This document shows positions 6,640-13,598 of a DNA stretch of 13,598 nt, in pieces. A program made the position numbers and the translations under genes. The DNA comes from Chthoniobacterales bacterium (GTDB taxonomy: Bacteria; Verrucomicrobiota; Verrucomicrobiia; Chthoniobacterales; UBA10450). The notes beneath the pieces were generated by a model that saw only the letters and a list, made by a program, of their open reading frames with translations, had not been told where the DNA came from and made no database searches. The first letter of the stretch is position 1. Every line of letters starts with the position of its first letter. The stretch is taken from contig JACCTI010000219.1 of NCBI GenBank assembly GCA_013812515.1, positions 1 through 13,598 on the forward strand, given 5' to 3'.

Positions 6640-7779
6640 GTGGAGCAGATCAAGGTCACGGAGGTCACTTCCCGCTCCGAGCGGGATGCGTTCATCAAGT
6701 TCCCCTGGAGGATCTACGAAGGAGATCGAGCCTGGGTGCCGCCGCTGATCATAGAACGCAAAGCCTTTCTCGATCGACGCAAACATCCATTCTACCAACA
6801 CGGCGCTGCGGCGCTGTTCCTGGCGCGTAGGGGCGGCGAAATCGTCGGCCGGATCATGGCGAGCGACGATCCGAATTACAACGCGCTCCATGGATCCAAC
6901 ATTGGCTGTTTTGGGCTATTCGAATCCACGAACGATCCTGAAGTGGCGGCTGCGCTGTTCCATGCGGCCGGTGGCTGGCTCCGCGAGGGTGGCCGTACGG
7001 AAGTGATGGGGCCGATCGATTATTCGACGAATTATACGTGCGGTCTGTTGGTCGACGGTTTCGAGCACGCCCCCACGCTCCTGACGTCGCATAATCCCCC
7101 GTATTACGCCGAGCTGCTTGAGTCGTGCGGCTTCGCAAAGGAGATGGATTTCTTCGCCTGGTGGTTGAAACATCCCGAGGACGCTATCGCGCGGCTGCGT
7201 GGACTCGCAGCTCGATTCACGAAACGGCGGAAAGCGACGATTCGCTGCGCCGACTTGAGCAAGATCGACCAGGAGAGCGAGCGCCTCCGCGAAGTTTACA
7301 ACGCGGCCTGGCGGAACAACTGGGGCTTTGTGCCATTCACGCCTAACGAGTTCAAGTTTATGGCGAAGGAGCTGAAGCCGATCGTAAAATCGGACTTCAC
7401 CCTCATCGCCGAGGTCGATGGTCAACCGGCCGGATTCATCCTCTGTGTTCCGGACATCCATGTGGCGATCAAGCACCTGAAGGACGGGCGTCTGACCTTT
7501 TTTGGCTTGCCGATCGGGCTCGCCAAACTGCTCTATCACAAGGCTCGGATTAAAACTGTGCGGCTAGTAGCGCTTGGGATCGTTCCGCAATACCGTCGTC
7601 ATGGCATCGCAGAAATGCTTGTGTTGCGGGCAATCGAAAGCGTTATCTTGCGGCGAGGCTACGTCTCAGGAGAATGCAGCCTCGTTCTCGAAAACAACCA
7701 TCTGATGAACCGGTTCCTCGCCGCGATTGGCGCTGACAAATACAAGACGTACCGGATCTATCGCCGGTCGCTCGGATGA
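6640..7779 (+). CDS. GNAT-family acyltransferase, candidate bacterial ceramide synthase
   Basis: A 379-residue protein with two-part GNAT architecture. The N-terminal part (about 1-175) carries PWRIYEGDRAWVPPL, a GFFE-like segment CFGLFESTNDP, GPIDYSTNYTCGLLVDGF and a HNPPYY...GF motif. The C-terminal part has the acyl-CoA/ACP-binding loop ALGIVPQYRRHGIAEML (311-327), with R319, R320 and G322, and ENNHLMNRFLAAIGA typical of GNAT ends. I recall proteins of this type beside serine palmitoyltransferase genes; the Caulobacter ceramide synthase bCerS is a GNAT-like enzyme, so N-acylation of a long-chain base is a plausible job. Orthology is not shown. GTG 6640 is chosen since the frame's upstream extension to 6445 overlaps the previous gene. 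The stop overlaps the next ATG as ATGA. Confidence 0.78.
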   Translation: MEQIKVTEVTSRSERDAFIKFPWRIYEGDRAWVPPLIIERKAFLDRRKHPFYQHGAAALFLARRGGEIVGRIMASDDPNYNALHGSNIGCFGLFESTNDPEVAAALFHAAGGWLREGGRTEVMGPIDYSTNYTCGLLVDGFEHAPTLLTSHNPPYYAELLESCGFAKEMDFFAWWLKHPEDAIARLRGLAARFTKRRKATIRCADLSKIDQESERLREVYNAAWRNNWGFVPFTPNEFKFMAKELKPIVKSDFTLIAEVDGQPAGFILCVPDIHVAIKHLKDGRLTFFGLPIGLAKLLYHKARIKTVRLVALGIVPQYRRHGIAEMLVLRAIESVILRRGYVSGECSLVLENNHLMNRFLAAIGADKYKTYRIYRRSLG

Positions 7780-9032
7780 CTAAGAGCGGCCCTTACCAAA
7801 CGAGCGAGCTCGGGCCGCTGCGCCTGGTCATCATTCTCGCGGATGAATCGGCGAACTGGAAAATCGCCGGTCTTCGCCAGCTCGATCGGCTGCTCCTTTC
7901 CGTGGCGGAGTTCGCTCGGACCAATCAGCCCGGCGCTCGAATCGACGTTCGCATCATATGGGATGAGCGGGTGGACGCGCGGAGCAGGTGTGAGCCTGCT
8001 AATGCGGCACTCGCCAATATCGAGACCGCCCACTCCATACATGATGTCTCCATTCCGGATGGCGAGGCCTCTGTTGTCCTCAGCACGCGCCTTGTTCCGT
8101 CTCGCGTGCGGTTCGCGGAAGTCATCGCTGCTCTTGCGAACGACCCGCTCGATCTCCGAAATACAGCAGTCGAGGAGACGGAACGTCAGTTGAATGCGAG
8201 ACTCCGAACAGCTGTCGACGGCGGCTGGGACTATCTCGCAAGCCGCGATGAGATTGCGGCAGCAGAGCAACGGTTCCTAAAGCAGAACGGAAAGTCGCAG
8301 GACGGGTTGGCCTCACGTTTCGTGAATCGACCGCTCTCACGGCTCGTTACTCGCTGGCTCCTGAAAAGTTCCATCACTCCGAGCACATGGAGCGTTCTGA
8401 TTTTCGCGCTTCCGCTTTGCGCCGCCGGAGCTTTTCTCTCCGGCACCTACTCCTCCTTCCTTCTCGGCTGCGTTATCTTCCAGCTCTACAGCATTCTGGA
8501 CGGCTGCGATGGCGAGATCGCGCGGGCCCGGTTTCTCGAATCAGAATTCGGCCGGCGCCTGGATAGCTTTTGCGATCTGCTCGGCAATCTCCTCCTCGCC
8601 CTCACGCTCGGCATCGGCCTGGCGCGACATGCGGAAGCGGGTGGTGCGCCGAACAGCTGGCTGTATCTCGCCGAAGGAATCGCCGCGGCCGGCCTCATCG
8701 TCCTGAGTGAAGGCATCGTCTTCGTGCGACGCACCCGGCCGGATGGCGCGCAGCAGCAGCAGCCGACCCGCTGGAACGGCGCGTTGTATCAGCGTCACCA
8801 TGAATTCCTGGAACGTTCCGGCATTCTCCTCCTGGGCGAACGCTTCGCCTGGTGGCTCGTGCAGCTTACGAAACGCGACATGGCGATGCTGGCATTTGTT
8901 CTCCTCGCTCTTGTTGGCTGGCCGCAGTGCATTCTGCATCTGCTCCTCGCCGTTTCCGGCGTCAGCTCAGCGCTGGCCGGGAATGCTTTCCTGCGGCCTG
9001 CCGCTCCGGCCATCGCTCAAGAGGCGACCTGA
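7776..9032 (+). CDS. CDP-alcohol phosphotransferase with soluble N-terminal domain, second copy
   Basis: A 418-residue protein with a membrane CDP-alcohol phosphotransferase half (about 180-410). The full signature is present: D242, D245, G246, A249, R250, G259, D263, D267. The lead-in RFVNRPLSRLVTRWLL then ITPSTWSV resembles the linker of fused inositol-phosphate cytidylyltransferase / di-myo-inositol-phosphate-phosphate synthases. The N-terminal 150 residues have an alternating strand-helix look (LRLVIILADESANW, IDVRIIWDERV) but lack the G-x-G-x-R and Lys-Pro signature, so they may be a decayed nucleotidyltransferase-like domain. An intact nucleotidyltransferase is encoded opposite. The start overlaps the GNAT stop by four bases. 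The 3' end overlaps the convergent gene by 66 bases. Membrane segments lie near 202-222, 226-241, 270-285, 298-315 and 370-395. Substrates are unknown; an inositol-type or other polyol head group is inferred. Confidence 0.85.
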   Translation: MTKSGPYQTSELGPLRLVIILADESANWKIAGLRQLDRLLLSVAEFARTNQPGARIDVRIIWDERVDARSRCEPANAALANIETAHSIHDVSIPDGEASVVLSTRLVPSRVRFAEVIAALANDPLDLRNTAVEETERQLNARLRTAVDGGWDYLASRDEIAAAEQRFLKQNGKSQDGLASRFVNRPLSRLVTRWLLKSSITPSTWSVLIFALPLCAAGAFLSGTYSSFLLGCVIFQLYSILDGCDGEIARARFLESEFGRRLDSFCDLLGNLLLALTLGIGLARHAEAGGAPNSWLYLAEGIAAAGLIVLSEGIVFVRRTRPDGAQQQQPTRWNGALYQRHHEFLERSGILLLGERFAWWLVQLTKRDMAMLAFVLLALVGWPQCILHLLLAVSGVSSALAGNAFLRPAAPAIAQEAT

Positions 9033-9755
9033 TTCCTGCTCGGCCCGCGCCAGCATCTCGGGCGTGTCCACGTCCTGCCACCAGGCGTTGCCGACGTCGA
9101 TCACGCGCATCTTGCCATCAGCCGCCAGGAGTCGAATGCCGTCGGAAAGGCTGCAATCGCCGCGCTCGCCTGCGGCGCGCCGGAGGTAGGCAAAGATTTC
9201 TTCCGAGCAAAGAAAGACGCCTGTATCGATCGCGTCGTACTCCGGCAGATCCTTGGCGATCGCCACAATCTGCGCGCCCCGCGTCTGCACCTTCATCGCG
9301 TCGTCGAGGTCAAAAATGGAGTCGATCTTCCGATCAATCGCGAGATTCACACGCGCGCGATCTCCGCGCGTGAGGAGCGCTTCGAGAATGGCGAACTCGT
9401 AAAGATGATCGCCCATGACGAGAAAGAACGGCGCTTGCACCTTGCCGGCCGCGCAGAGCACGGAGACACCATTTTGCTTCTCCCAATCCGGATTGACGAT
9501 AGTGCTGAAGGTGATTCCTGCGGGGAGCAAGGCCTGCACTTCACGCGCGAGACGCTCGCTGTTTGCACCCATCACGGCGTGGATGTTGCGCACGCCTGCG
9601 CGTTGCAGCGCATGGAAGGCGTAGCAGATCAGCGCGCGATCGCCGATCTGCACAAGCGGTTTGGCGAATGCTCCGCCCGCCAGACCGAGACGCGAACCTG
9701 CGCCCGCCATGAGGATGACTGCGTCCGTAACCGGCGGCTCTGTTTTTCGGACCAT
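8967..9755 (-). CDS. Nucleotidyltransferase, inositol-1-phosphate cytidylyltransferase-like
   Basis: A 262-residue NTP-transferase (GT-A-like fold) that couples a sugar or polyol phosphate to a nucleotide. It has AVILMAGAGSRLG (12-24), the Lys-Pro pair K32-P33, NPDWEKQNGVSVL (88-100), metal-site D116 with H117 in MGDHLYE, LAIDRK (138-143), DDAMKV, EYDAIDTGVFLC and WWQDVDTPEML. The NGVSVL, GDH, KDLPEYDAIDTG and DVDTPE set is what I associate with inositol-phosphate cytidylyltransferases of the IPCT group, although choline- or sugar-phosphate substrates remain possible. It would supply a CDP-alcohol to the phosphotransferases on the other strand. ATG 9755 is 14 bases after the dehydrogenase stop; a frame start at 9800 would overlap that gene. 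It is last in the minus-strand operon. Confidence 0.85.
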   Translation of the reverse strand: MVRKTEPPVTDAVILMAGAGSRLGLAGGAFAKPLVQIGDRALICYAFHALQRAGVRNIHAVMGANSERLAREVQALLPAGITFSTIVNPDWEKQNGVSVLCAAGKVQAPFFLVMGDHLYEFAILEALLTRGDRARVNLAIDRKIDSIFDLDDAMKVQTRGAQIVAIAKDLPEYDAIDTGVFLCSEEIFAYLRRAAGERGDCSLSDGIRLLAADGKMRVIDVGNAWWQDVDTPEMLARAEQESGRLLSDGRSGRPQESIPGQR

Positions 9756-9769
9756 GGTCGGAGCGCGCT

Positions 9770-10567
9770 CTAGATCCCGTAGTACTTCTTCAGACCCCAA
9801 ACTCGAACTCGCTGCGGCAAGAGCTGGTTAAGTAATGGTGCCACTTTGGATTGAAAGAAATCGCCGACGATGACTCGCGGTCGCGGATCGGTGCGCTCGA
9901 TCAACTCGGCGAGCCATTTTCCGACCAGCTCCGGTTTCGGAGCTTTCTTCATATTACGGTCGACTACCCTCCAGACCCTCTCGATGCGCGGATCGGCGGG
10001 CCCATTGCGAAGAACGGCATCATTGAAACCGGTGTTGATGTCGGCCGGTTGCAGATCAAGCAGCCGAATGTTCGACCCCGAAAGCTCGAACTGCATCGAC
10101 ATGGTGAACGAAGCCATCGCGGCCTTTGCCGCGTTGTATGCCGCCATGTAAGGCACGGGCAACTCAGCGGCGAGCGAGGTCACGTTGATGATGAGCCCGC
10201 GCTCCTGCTGCCGCATCGCCGCGAGCCCGCGAAAACAAAGATCGATATGTCCGAAGACCAGCGTCTGGAATTGGCTCCGAATCTCGTCAATCGAAAGGGA
10301 CTCCGCCGCGCCAAAGTGACCGCTGCCGGCATTGTTAATCACGACATCAAAGCTGCCAGCTTGCCGCAACCCTTCCTCGAACCCGTCGCGAATCGATCCC
10401 GGATCGCTGAGGTCGAGCGTAATTGCATGCAGGTCGTTAAGCGACGGGACGCGCCCGGCGTCGCGCGCTGTTCCCCAGACCTGATGCCCGCGCGCCAGTA
10501 AAGCCTTCGCCGTAGCCAAACCGATTCCGGAGCTGGCGCCGGTCAGGAAAATCTTCTGTCCTCCCAT
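9770..10567 (-). CDS. Short-chain dehydrogenase/reductase, possible 3-ketosphinganine-type reductase
   Basis: A 265-residue classical SDR using NAD(P)H. The Rossmann motif GASSGIG is at 10-16, NNAG at 78-81, catalytic S131 and the Y144-x3-K148 pair in YNAAK. An Arg shortly after the second strand (TARD, R35) hints at NADPH. The usual structural/catalytic Asn (as in NVFG) is Leu103 here (TLVFG), an uncommon change. The C-terminal half has a long tail (205-265) with basic and hydrophobic residues that could touch the membrane. In a locus with an oxoamine synthase, reduction of the 3-keto group is the natural guess, but SDRs are too diverse to assign. ATG 10567 is chosen; GTG 10570 directly precedes it. 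The gene starts six bases after the ATPase stop. Confidence 0.85.
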   Translation of the reverse strand: MGGQKIFLTGASSGIGLATAKALLARGHQVWGTARDAGRVPSLNDLHAITLDLSDPGSIRDGFEEGLRQAGSFDVVINNAGSGHFGAAESLSIDEIRSQFQTLVFGHIDLCFRGLAAMRQQERGLIINVTSLAAELPVPYMAAYNAAKAAMASFTMSMQFELSGSNIRLLDLQPADINTGFNDAVLRNGPADPRIERVWRVVDRNMKKAPKPELVGKWLAELIERTDPRPRVIVGDFFQSKVAPLLNQLLPQRVRVWGLKKYYGI

Positions 10568-10573
10568 CACTCG

Positions 10574-11272
10574 TTAGGCTCGCTGCCGTGCATTGACGAT
10601 GCGTCCGTCCTCCATCTCGTGCGTCCAATCGCATAATCCTGCAATCTGCGGATTGTGCGTCACGAGCAGGAGAGCTTTGCCGCGTTCCGCGACGATGCCT
10701 TGCAGAAGACTAAAGGCGCGGTGCGAATTCTCCGTGTCGAGATTGCCGGTTGGCTCGTCCGCCAGGATCACGTCGGGATCATTCGCCAAGGCGCGCGCAA
10801 TCGCCACGCGTTGCTGTTCGCCGCCCGAAAGATGGCGGCTGGGCCGCGCTCCCTTCGTGCCGAGGCCGACCGCATCGAGCAGCTCGCGGGCACGGTCGCG
10901 CATTCCGTTCTCCGGCAGGCGGCCGAGACGGCGCATTGGAATCATGACGTTTTCCTGCGCGCTGAAATCTTCGAGGAGAAAATGAAATTGAAAGATGAAG
11001 CCGATCAGCGCATTGCGCCTTTGCGCCAGCTCGTCATCGGGTAAATGCGAGACCGGTTCCGCCTTGATCGCGATGGATCCCGCGTCCGCCTGATCGAGCA
11101 GGCCAAGGATGTAAAGCAGCGTGCTCTTGCCACATCCTGATGGGCCCACGACCGCGTGCACCGTGCCCGCTTCCAGCGTGAGCGACACCCCGCGGAGGGC
11201 ATGGACGCGCGATTCGTCTTCCCCCAGCCAGCGCTCGACACCTTCGCAGGTCAGGCAAACGTCGTGGTTCAT
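10574..11272 (-). CDS. ABC transporter ATP-binding protein, LolD/MacB type
   Basis: A 232-residue ATPase subunit. Walker A GPSGCGKST (43-51), Q-loop Q95 in FIFQFHFLL, signature LSGGEQQ (148-154), Walker B VILADEP (168-174), the TGNLD D-loop and switch H206 in VTHNP are all intact. Size, the FQFHFLL Q-loop and the ADEPTGNLD string are typical of the LolD/FtsE/MacB group, which drives mechanotransmission by FtsX-type permeases instead of ordinary transport channels. ATG 11272 overlaps the permease stop as ATGA, so the pair is surely one complex. A longer upstream reading to 11398 lies inside the permease and is rejected. Lipid or lipoprotein extraction from the inner membrane fits the context; antibiotic or peptide export is also known for the group. 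Confidence 0.93.
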   Translation of the reverse strand: MNHDVCLTCEGVERWLGEDESRVHALRGVSLTLEAGTVHAVVGPSGCGKSTLLYILGLLDQADAGSIAIKAEPVSHLPDDELAQRRNALIGFIFQFHFLLEDFSAQENVMIPMRRLGRLPENGMRDRARELLDAVGLGTKGARPSRHLSGGEQQRVAIARALANDPDVILADEPTGNLDTENSHRAFSLLQGIVAERGKALLLVTHNPQIAGLCDWTHEMEDGRIVNARQRA

Positions 11273-12513
11273 ACGCTTGATCCACGCAGCGTGGCGACCG
11301 GAGCCAGATAAGCAGCGCGGCGCGCCGGCACGTAGCTGGCGATGAACACGGCCAGCGCGGCGAGCACCATCGCCCAGAAGTAATGCTGCCAATTCCACGC
11401 GACAAGGAAGTGATCGGTCACAATAAGTCCACGGACGCGAATCGGAATTTTCGAGACGCCCCAGGTGAGCACCGCTCCCGTGACGCAGCCGAGGAGTGCG
11501 CCGACCACCGCGATCATGGCGCCCTGCCAGAGAAAGATGGAGCTAATGTCGCTCCGGCGATACCCCATCGAGCGCAGGATCGCGATCTCCTTCACCTTCG
11601 CGAGCACCGACATCGTGAGCACGTTGAAGATGCCGAAGCCGGCGAGCAGAATGATGAGCGAAACCGTGATGCCGGCAGAAATCCGCAGGGTCATGAAAAG
11701 CTGCAGATTCCCTGCTTCGCGTTCCTGCCAGCTTTGCGCGTCGTGTTGAAAGAGTCCTTCGAACTGTGATGCCAGCGCAGGGGCGCGAGCCGGATCGCGC
11801 AGTTTATAAATGATCATGGAAGCAGCGAACGGCCGCCGCAGCAAAGTCTGCGCGATTTTCGGGTGCGAATAAATGCGGGCGGCGTCGACTGCGCCGACGC
11901 CGCTGCGCGCGATCGCCGCGACGGTGAACCGCCAGTATTCACCGCCCGGCGAAAGCAACTGCACTGAGTCACCCGCCGCCAGATTTAGTTCTTGTGCGAG
12001 GCGCGATCCGACGATCACGGAAGAGGCGTCATTGCGGAAATTCTCGAAATCGCCCGCGATAAGTTGTTTCTTCAAATCAGTCGTCTGTAGGTGCAGCGCG
12101 GCGTCGATCCCGAAGAGATCAACGGTGGCGTTCTCAAAACCGGACCGCGCGCTGAGCGTGCCGCGCAGAACCGGCGAGCAAGCCGCGACATTCGAGAACT
12201 GCCGGCTGACCCGCATGATTTCGCGCGGGTTTGTGATGCCTTCGAGATAACGGCGTTGGGTGTTGTTGCCAGGCACCGCCGATTTCTTCGGTGGAACAGG
12301 GAGACCGCTTCCGAGCGGTTGGAAACGGGAGCGTAAGACGAGCGCGCCGTTGCTCCCAAGTGTGGAGTTGATGAACTGGCGCGCAAAACCTTCCGTCTGC
12401 GCCTGCGAGCAGATAAAGATCGCCACGCCGAAAACAACCCCACACAAACTGAGCAGAAAAGCGCGCTTGCGATGCAGAAGAAACCGCAGCGCGATGTAAA
12501 GCGGCGGCGTCAC
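11269..12513 (-). CDS. FtsX-type ABC permease, LolC/LolE/MacB-like
   Basis: A 414-residue permease with the type VII ABC layout. TM1 is at about 17-36, followed by a large periplasmic MacB-type domain (about 40-275), then three TM helices at about 279-303, 330-354 and 377-395. KVKEIAILRSMG (306-317) is the FtsX-domain coupling segment and VPARRAAYLAPVATLRG the usual C-terminus. No ATPase domain is fused; the ATPase is the next gene. With only one permease gene visible it would act as a homodimer, unlike LolC-LolE. GTG 12513 overlaps the stop of the membrane-fusion gene as GTGA. Together with an HlyD-type partner this is a MacAB-like or DevBCA-like exporter, which spans the envelope of Gram-negative cells. 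Confidence 0.92.
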   Translation of the reverse strand: MTPPLYIALRFLLHRKRAFLLSLCGVVFGVAIFICSQAQTEGFARQFINSTLGSNGALVLRSRFQPLGSGLPVPPKKSAVPGNNTQRRYLEGITNPREIMRVSRQFSNVAACSPVLRGTLSARSGFENATVDLFGIDAALHLQTTDLKKQLIAGDFENFRNDASSVIVGSRLAQELNLAAGDSVQLLSPGGEYWRFTVAAIARSGVGAVDAARIYSHPKIAQTLLRRPFAASMIIYKLRDPARAPALASQFEGLFQHDAQSWQEREAGNLQLFMTLRISAGITVSLIILLAGFGIFNVLTMSVLAKVKEIAILRSMGYRRSDISSIFLWQGAMIAVVGALLGCVTGAVLTWGVSKIPIRVRGLIVTDHFLVAWNWQHYFWAMVLAALAVFIASYVPARRAAYLAPVATLRGSSV

Positions 12514-13598
12514 GGCTTCGCGGACCCGGCGGCTGCACCAACGATGCGCTGTCGCGTCATCTGCCCGGGCCGAAATTTGTCCTGATCGGAGACAATGACG
12601 TAATCGCCCTCCGCCAAGCCGCTGAGCACTTCCGAGAAATCGATCGTGCGAAAACCGACGTTCACGGTGCGTGATTCGACCGTGCGGCCATTCACGACTA
12701 ACGCCTGATCCACGAGCAGCGCGCGCGTCGGCACAAGGAGCGCATTCTCATGCGTGCCGGTGATGATGTTCATCTCACCGGTCATGCCGGCGAGAAGATT
12801 ATCGGGCGGATTCTCCAAGTCGAGCGCGACGGTGTAACGCTGCGTCTCGGGATCAGCCGCGGGCAGAATCGCGGTCACTTTCGCGGCGAATTGCCGCGCG
12901 CGGAACGCATAGACCTGCAAGGTGGCGCTCATCCCAATCTTCACTTCGCCCACGTCTTCTTCGTTCACTTCACCGCGCACGTAATTTCGTCGTGAAGAAG
13001 CGGTGAACAGCTCGTTTCCTTCCGCGACAAGCTCGCCGTCGATTGCTTTGATATTCGTGAGCAGGCCATCGATCGGCGCGCGGATCTCGGAGTTTTTCAT
13101 CTGCGCCTCCAGCTTCTTGGTCGTGGCGTCGAGCATCTCGAGATTGCGATCGCGCTCGATCCGCTCGGCTTCAAACATCCCTCGCAATCGCGTTACTTCG
13201 CTGCGCGCTTTTTCCACTTCGATCGCCGGGACATTGCTGAGCGACGTGAGCCGCTCGAGCCGCTGCACGTTGTCTTCCGCGACCTTGAGTGGCTCCGATG
13301 ACGGCAGGGGAAGTTCCGCGCGTTCGCGTGCCGCCTGAAGATCGGTCCGCGCCTGCTTTAATTGCCGCGCAGTTGTTTCGTCCGCAATCGTCGCGAGCAG
13401 TTCGCCTTTCTCGAGTGGCTTGCCGATCGCAGCGCGTCCCGCCGCGAACGGATCGGCCAGACGGATGAAGCCGGCGTTCTGCGCGCGCACCGGAATGACG
13501 AGCGTCGGTTCGATTCGGACCGTCCCGTAAACGGCCGCGATCGCGGTGCCGCGCTGCACCATCGCGACTTCCGCGACCGGCAGCAGTTCGTAGAGAAC
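12510..13598 (-). CDS. HlyD/MacA-type periplasmic membrane-fusion protein (N-terminus outside window)
   Basis: The frame is open to the window edge, so 362 residues are visible and the signal or anchor segment lies beyond 13598. The order is typical: barrel/lipoyl half-motif VQRGTAIAAVYGTV..., a long alpha-hairpin with heptad-like charged stretches (TARQLKQARTDLQAARE and EVEKARSEVTRLRGMFEAER), the second lipoyl half IRAPIDGLLTNIKAIDGELV, a beta-barrel (EVNEEDVGEVKIGMSATLQV) and a membrane-proximal domain ending with GLAEGDYVIVSD. Such proteins bridge an inner-membrane transporter to the outer membrane. It is the first visible gene of the minus-strand operon. An outer-membrane TolC-like partner is not in the window. 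The ATG at 13562 is internal, since homologues carry upstream sequence such as VLYELLPVAEVAMVQRG here. Confidence 0.9.
   Translation of the reverse strand, partial: VLYELLPVAEVAMVQRGTAIAAVYGTVRIEPTLVIPVRAQNAGFIRLADPFAAGRAAIGKPLEKGELLATIADETTARQLKQARTDLQAARERAELPLPSSEPLKVAEDNVQRLERLTSLSNVPAIEVEKARSEVTRLRGMFEAERIERDRNLEMLDATTKKLEAQMKNSEIRAPIDGLLTNIKAIDGELVAEGNELFTASSRRNYVRGEVNEEDVGEVKIGMSATLQVYAFRARQFAAKVTAILPAADPETQRYTVALDLENPPDNLLAGMTGEMNIITGTHENALLVPTRALLVDQALVVNGRTVESRTVNVGFRTIDFSEVLSGLAEGDYVIVSDQDKFRPGQMTRQRIVGAAAGSAKP

Noticed and set aside
1..13598. CRISPR array, insertion sequence, transposase, integrase or rRNA
   Set aside because: I saw no regularly spaced repeats, no transposase or integrase motifs, and no rRNA-like sequence.

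Overview
The window suggests a GC-rich (roughly 58-60% by eye) Gram-negative-type bacterium. A soil Verrucomicrobiota or Acidobacteriota-like lineage is my guess, based on a hyp operon with a GmhA-like insert, an exporter suited to a double-membraned cell, and many GTG/TTG starts. No gene here fixes the taxonomy.

Region 1 (1-2265, + strand) is the end of a [NiFe]-hydrogenase maturation operon: the C-terminal half of hypD, a phosphoheptose-isomerase-like SIS protein, and hypE. The reading frames overlap, so translation is probably coupled. Region 2 (2266-2926) has no convincing gene. It holds several inverted repeats, an AT-richer stretch with a tandem 10-bp repeat, and a tRNA-like 3' fragment with a perfect T-arm. 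It looks like an old junction or insertion scar between two unrelated operons.

Region 3 (2927-9032, + strand) holds a thiol dioxygenase (cysteine/3-mercaptopropionate type), an aspartyl/asparaginyl beta-hydroxylase-family (LpxO-like) oxygenase, an alpha-oxoamine synthase (serine-palmitoyltransferase type), a CDP-alcohol phosphotransferase, a GNAT-family acyltransferase, and a second CDP-alcohol phosphotransferase carrying a soluble N-terminal domain. Region 4 (8967-13598, - strand) runs toward it: a membrane-fusion (HlyD/MacA-type) protein cut by the window edge, an FtsX-type ABC permease, a LolD/MacB-type ATPase, a short-chain dehydrogenase, and a sugar/inositol-phosphate nucleotidyltransferase. 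The two operons converge and their last genes overlap tail to tail by 66 bp.

Regions 3 and 4 together read as one candidate lipid system. The alpha-oxoamine synthase would make a 3-keto long-chain amine from an amino acid and an acyl thioester, and the dehydrogenase would reduce the ketone. The GNAT protein would N-acylate the base, and the LpxO-like enzyme would hydroxylate a chain. The nucleotidyltransferase would activate a polar head group that one or both CDP-alcohol phosphotransferases attach, and the ABC/membrane-fusion complex would move the product toward the outer membrane. Enzyme classes are well supported by motifs. The combined pathway (a phospho-sphingolipid, possibly with an inositol-like head group) is inference. 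The most notable points are the degenerate nucleotidyltransferase-like N-terminus of the second phosphotransferase beside an intact separate nucleotidyltransferase, and the exporter placed in one operon with lipid enzymes.
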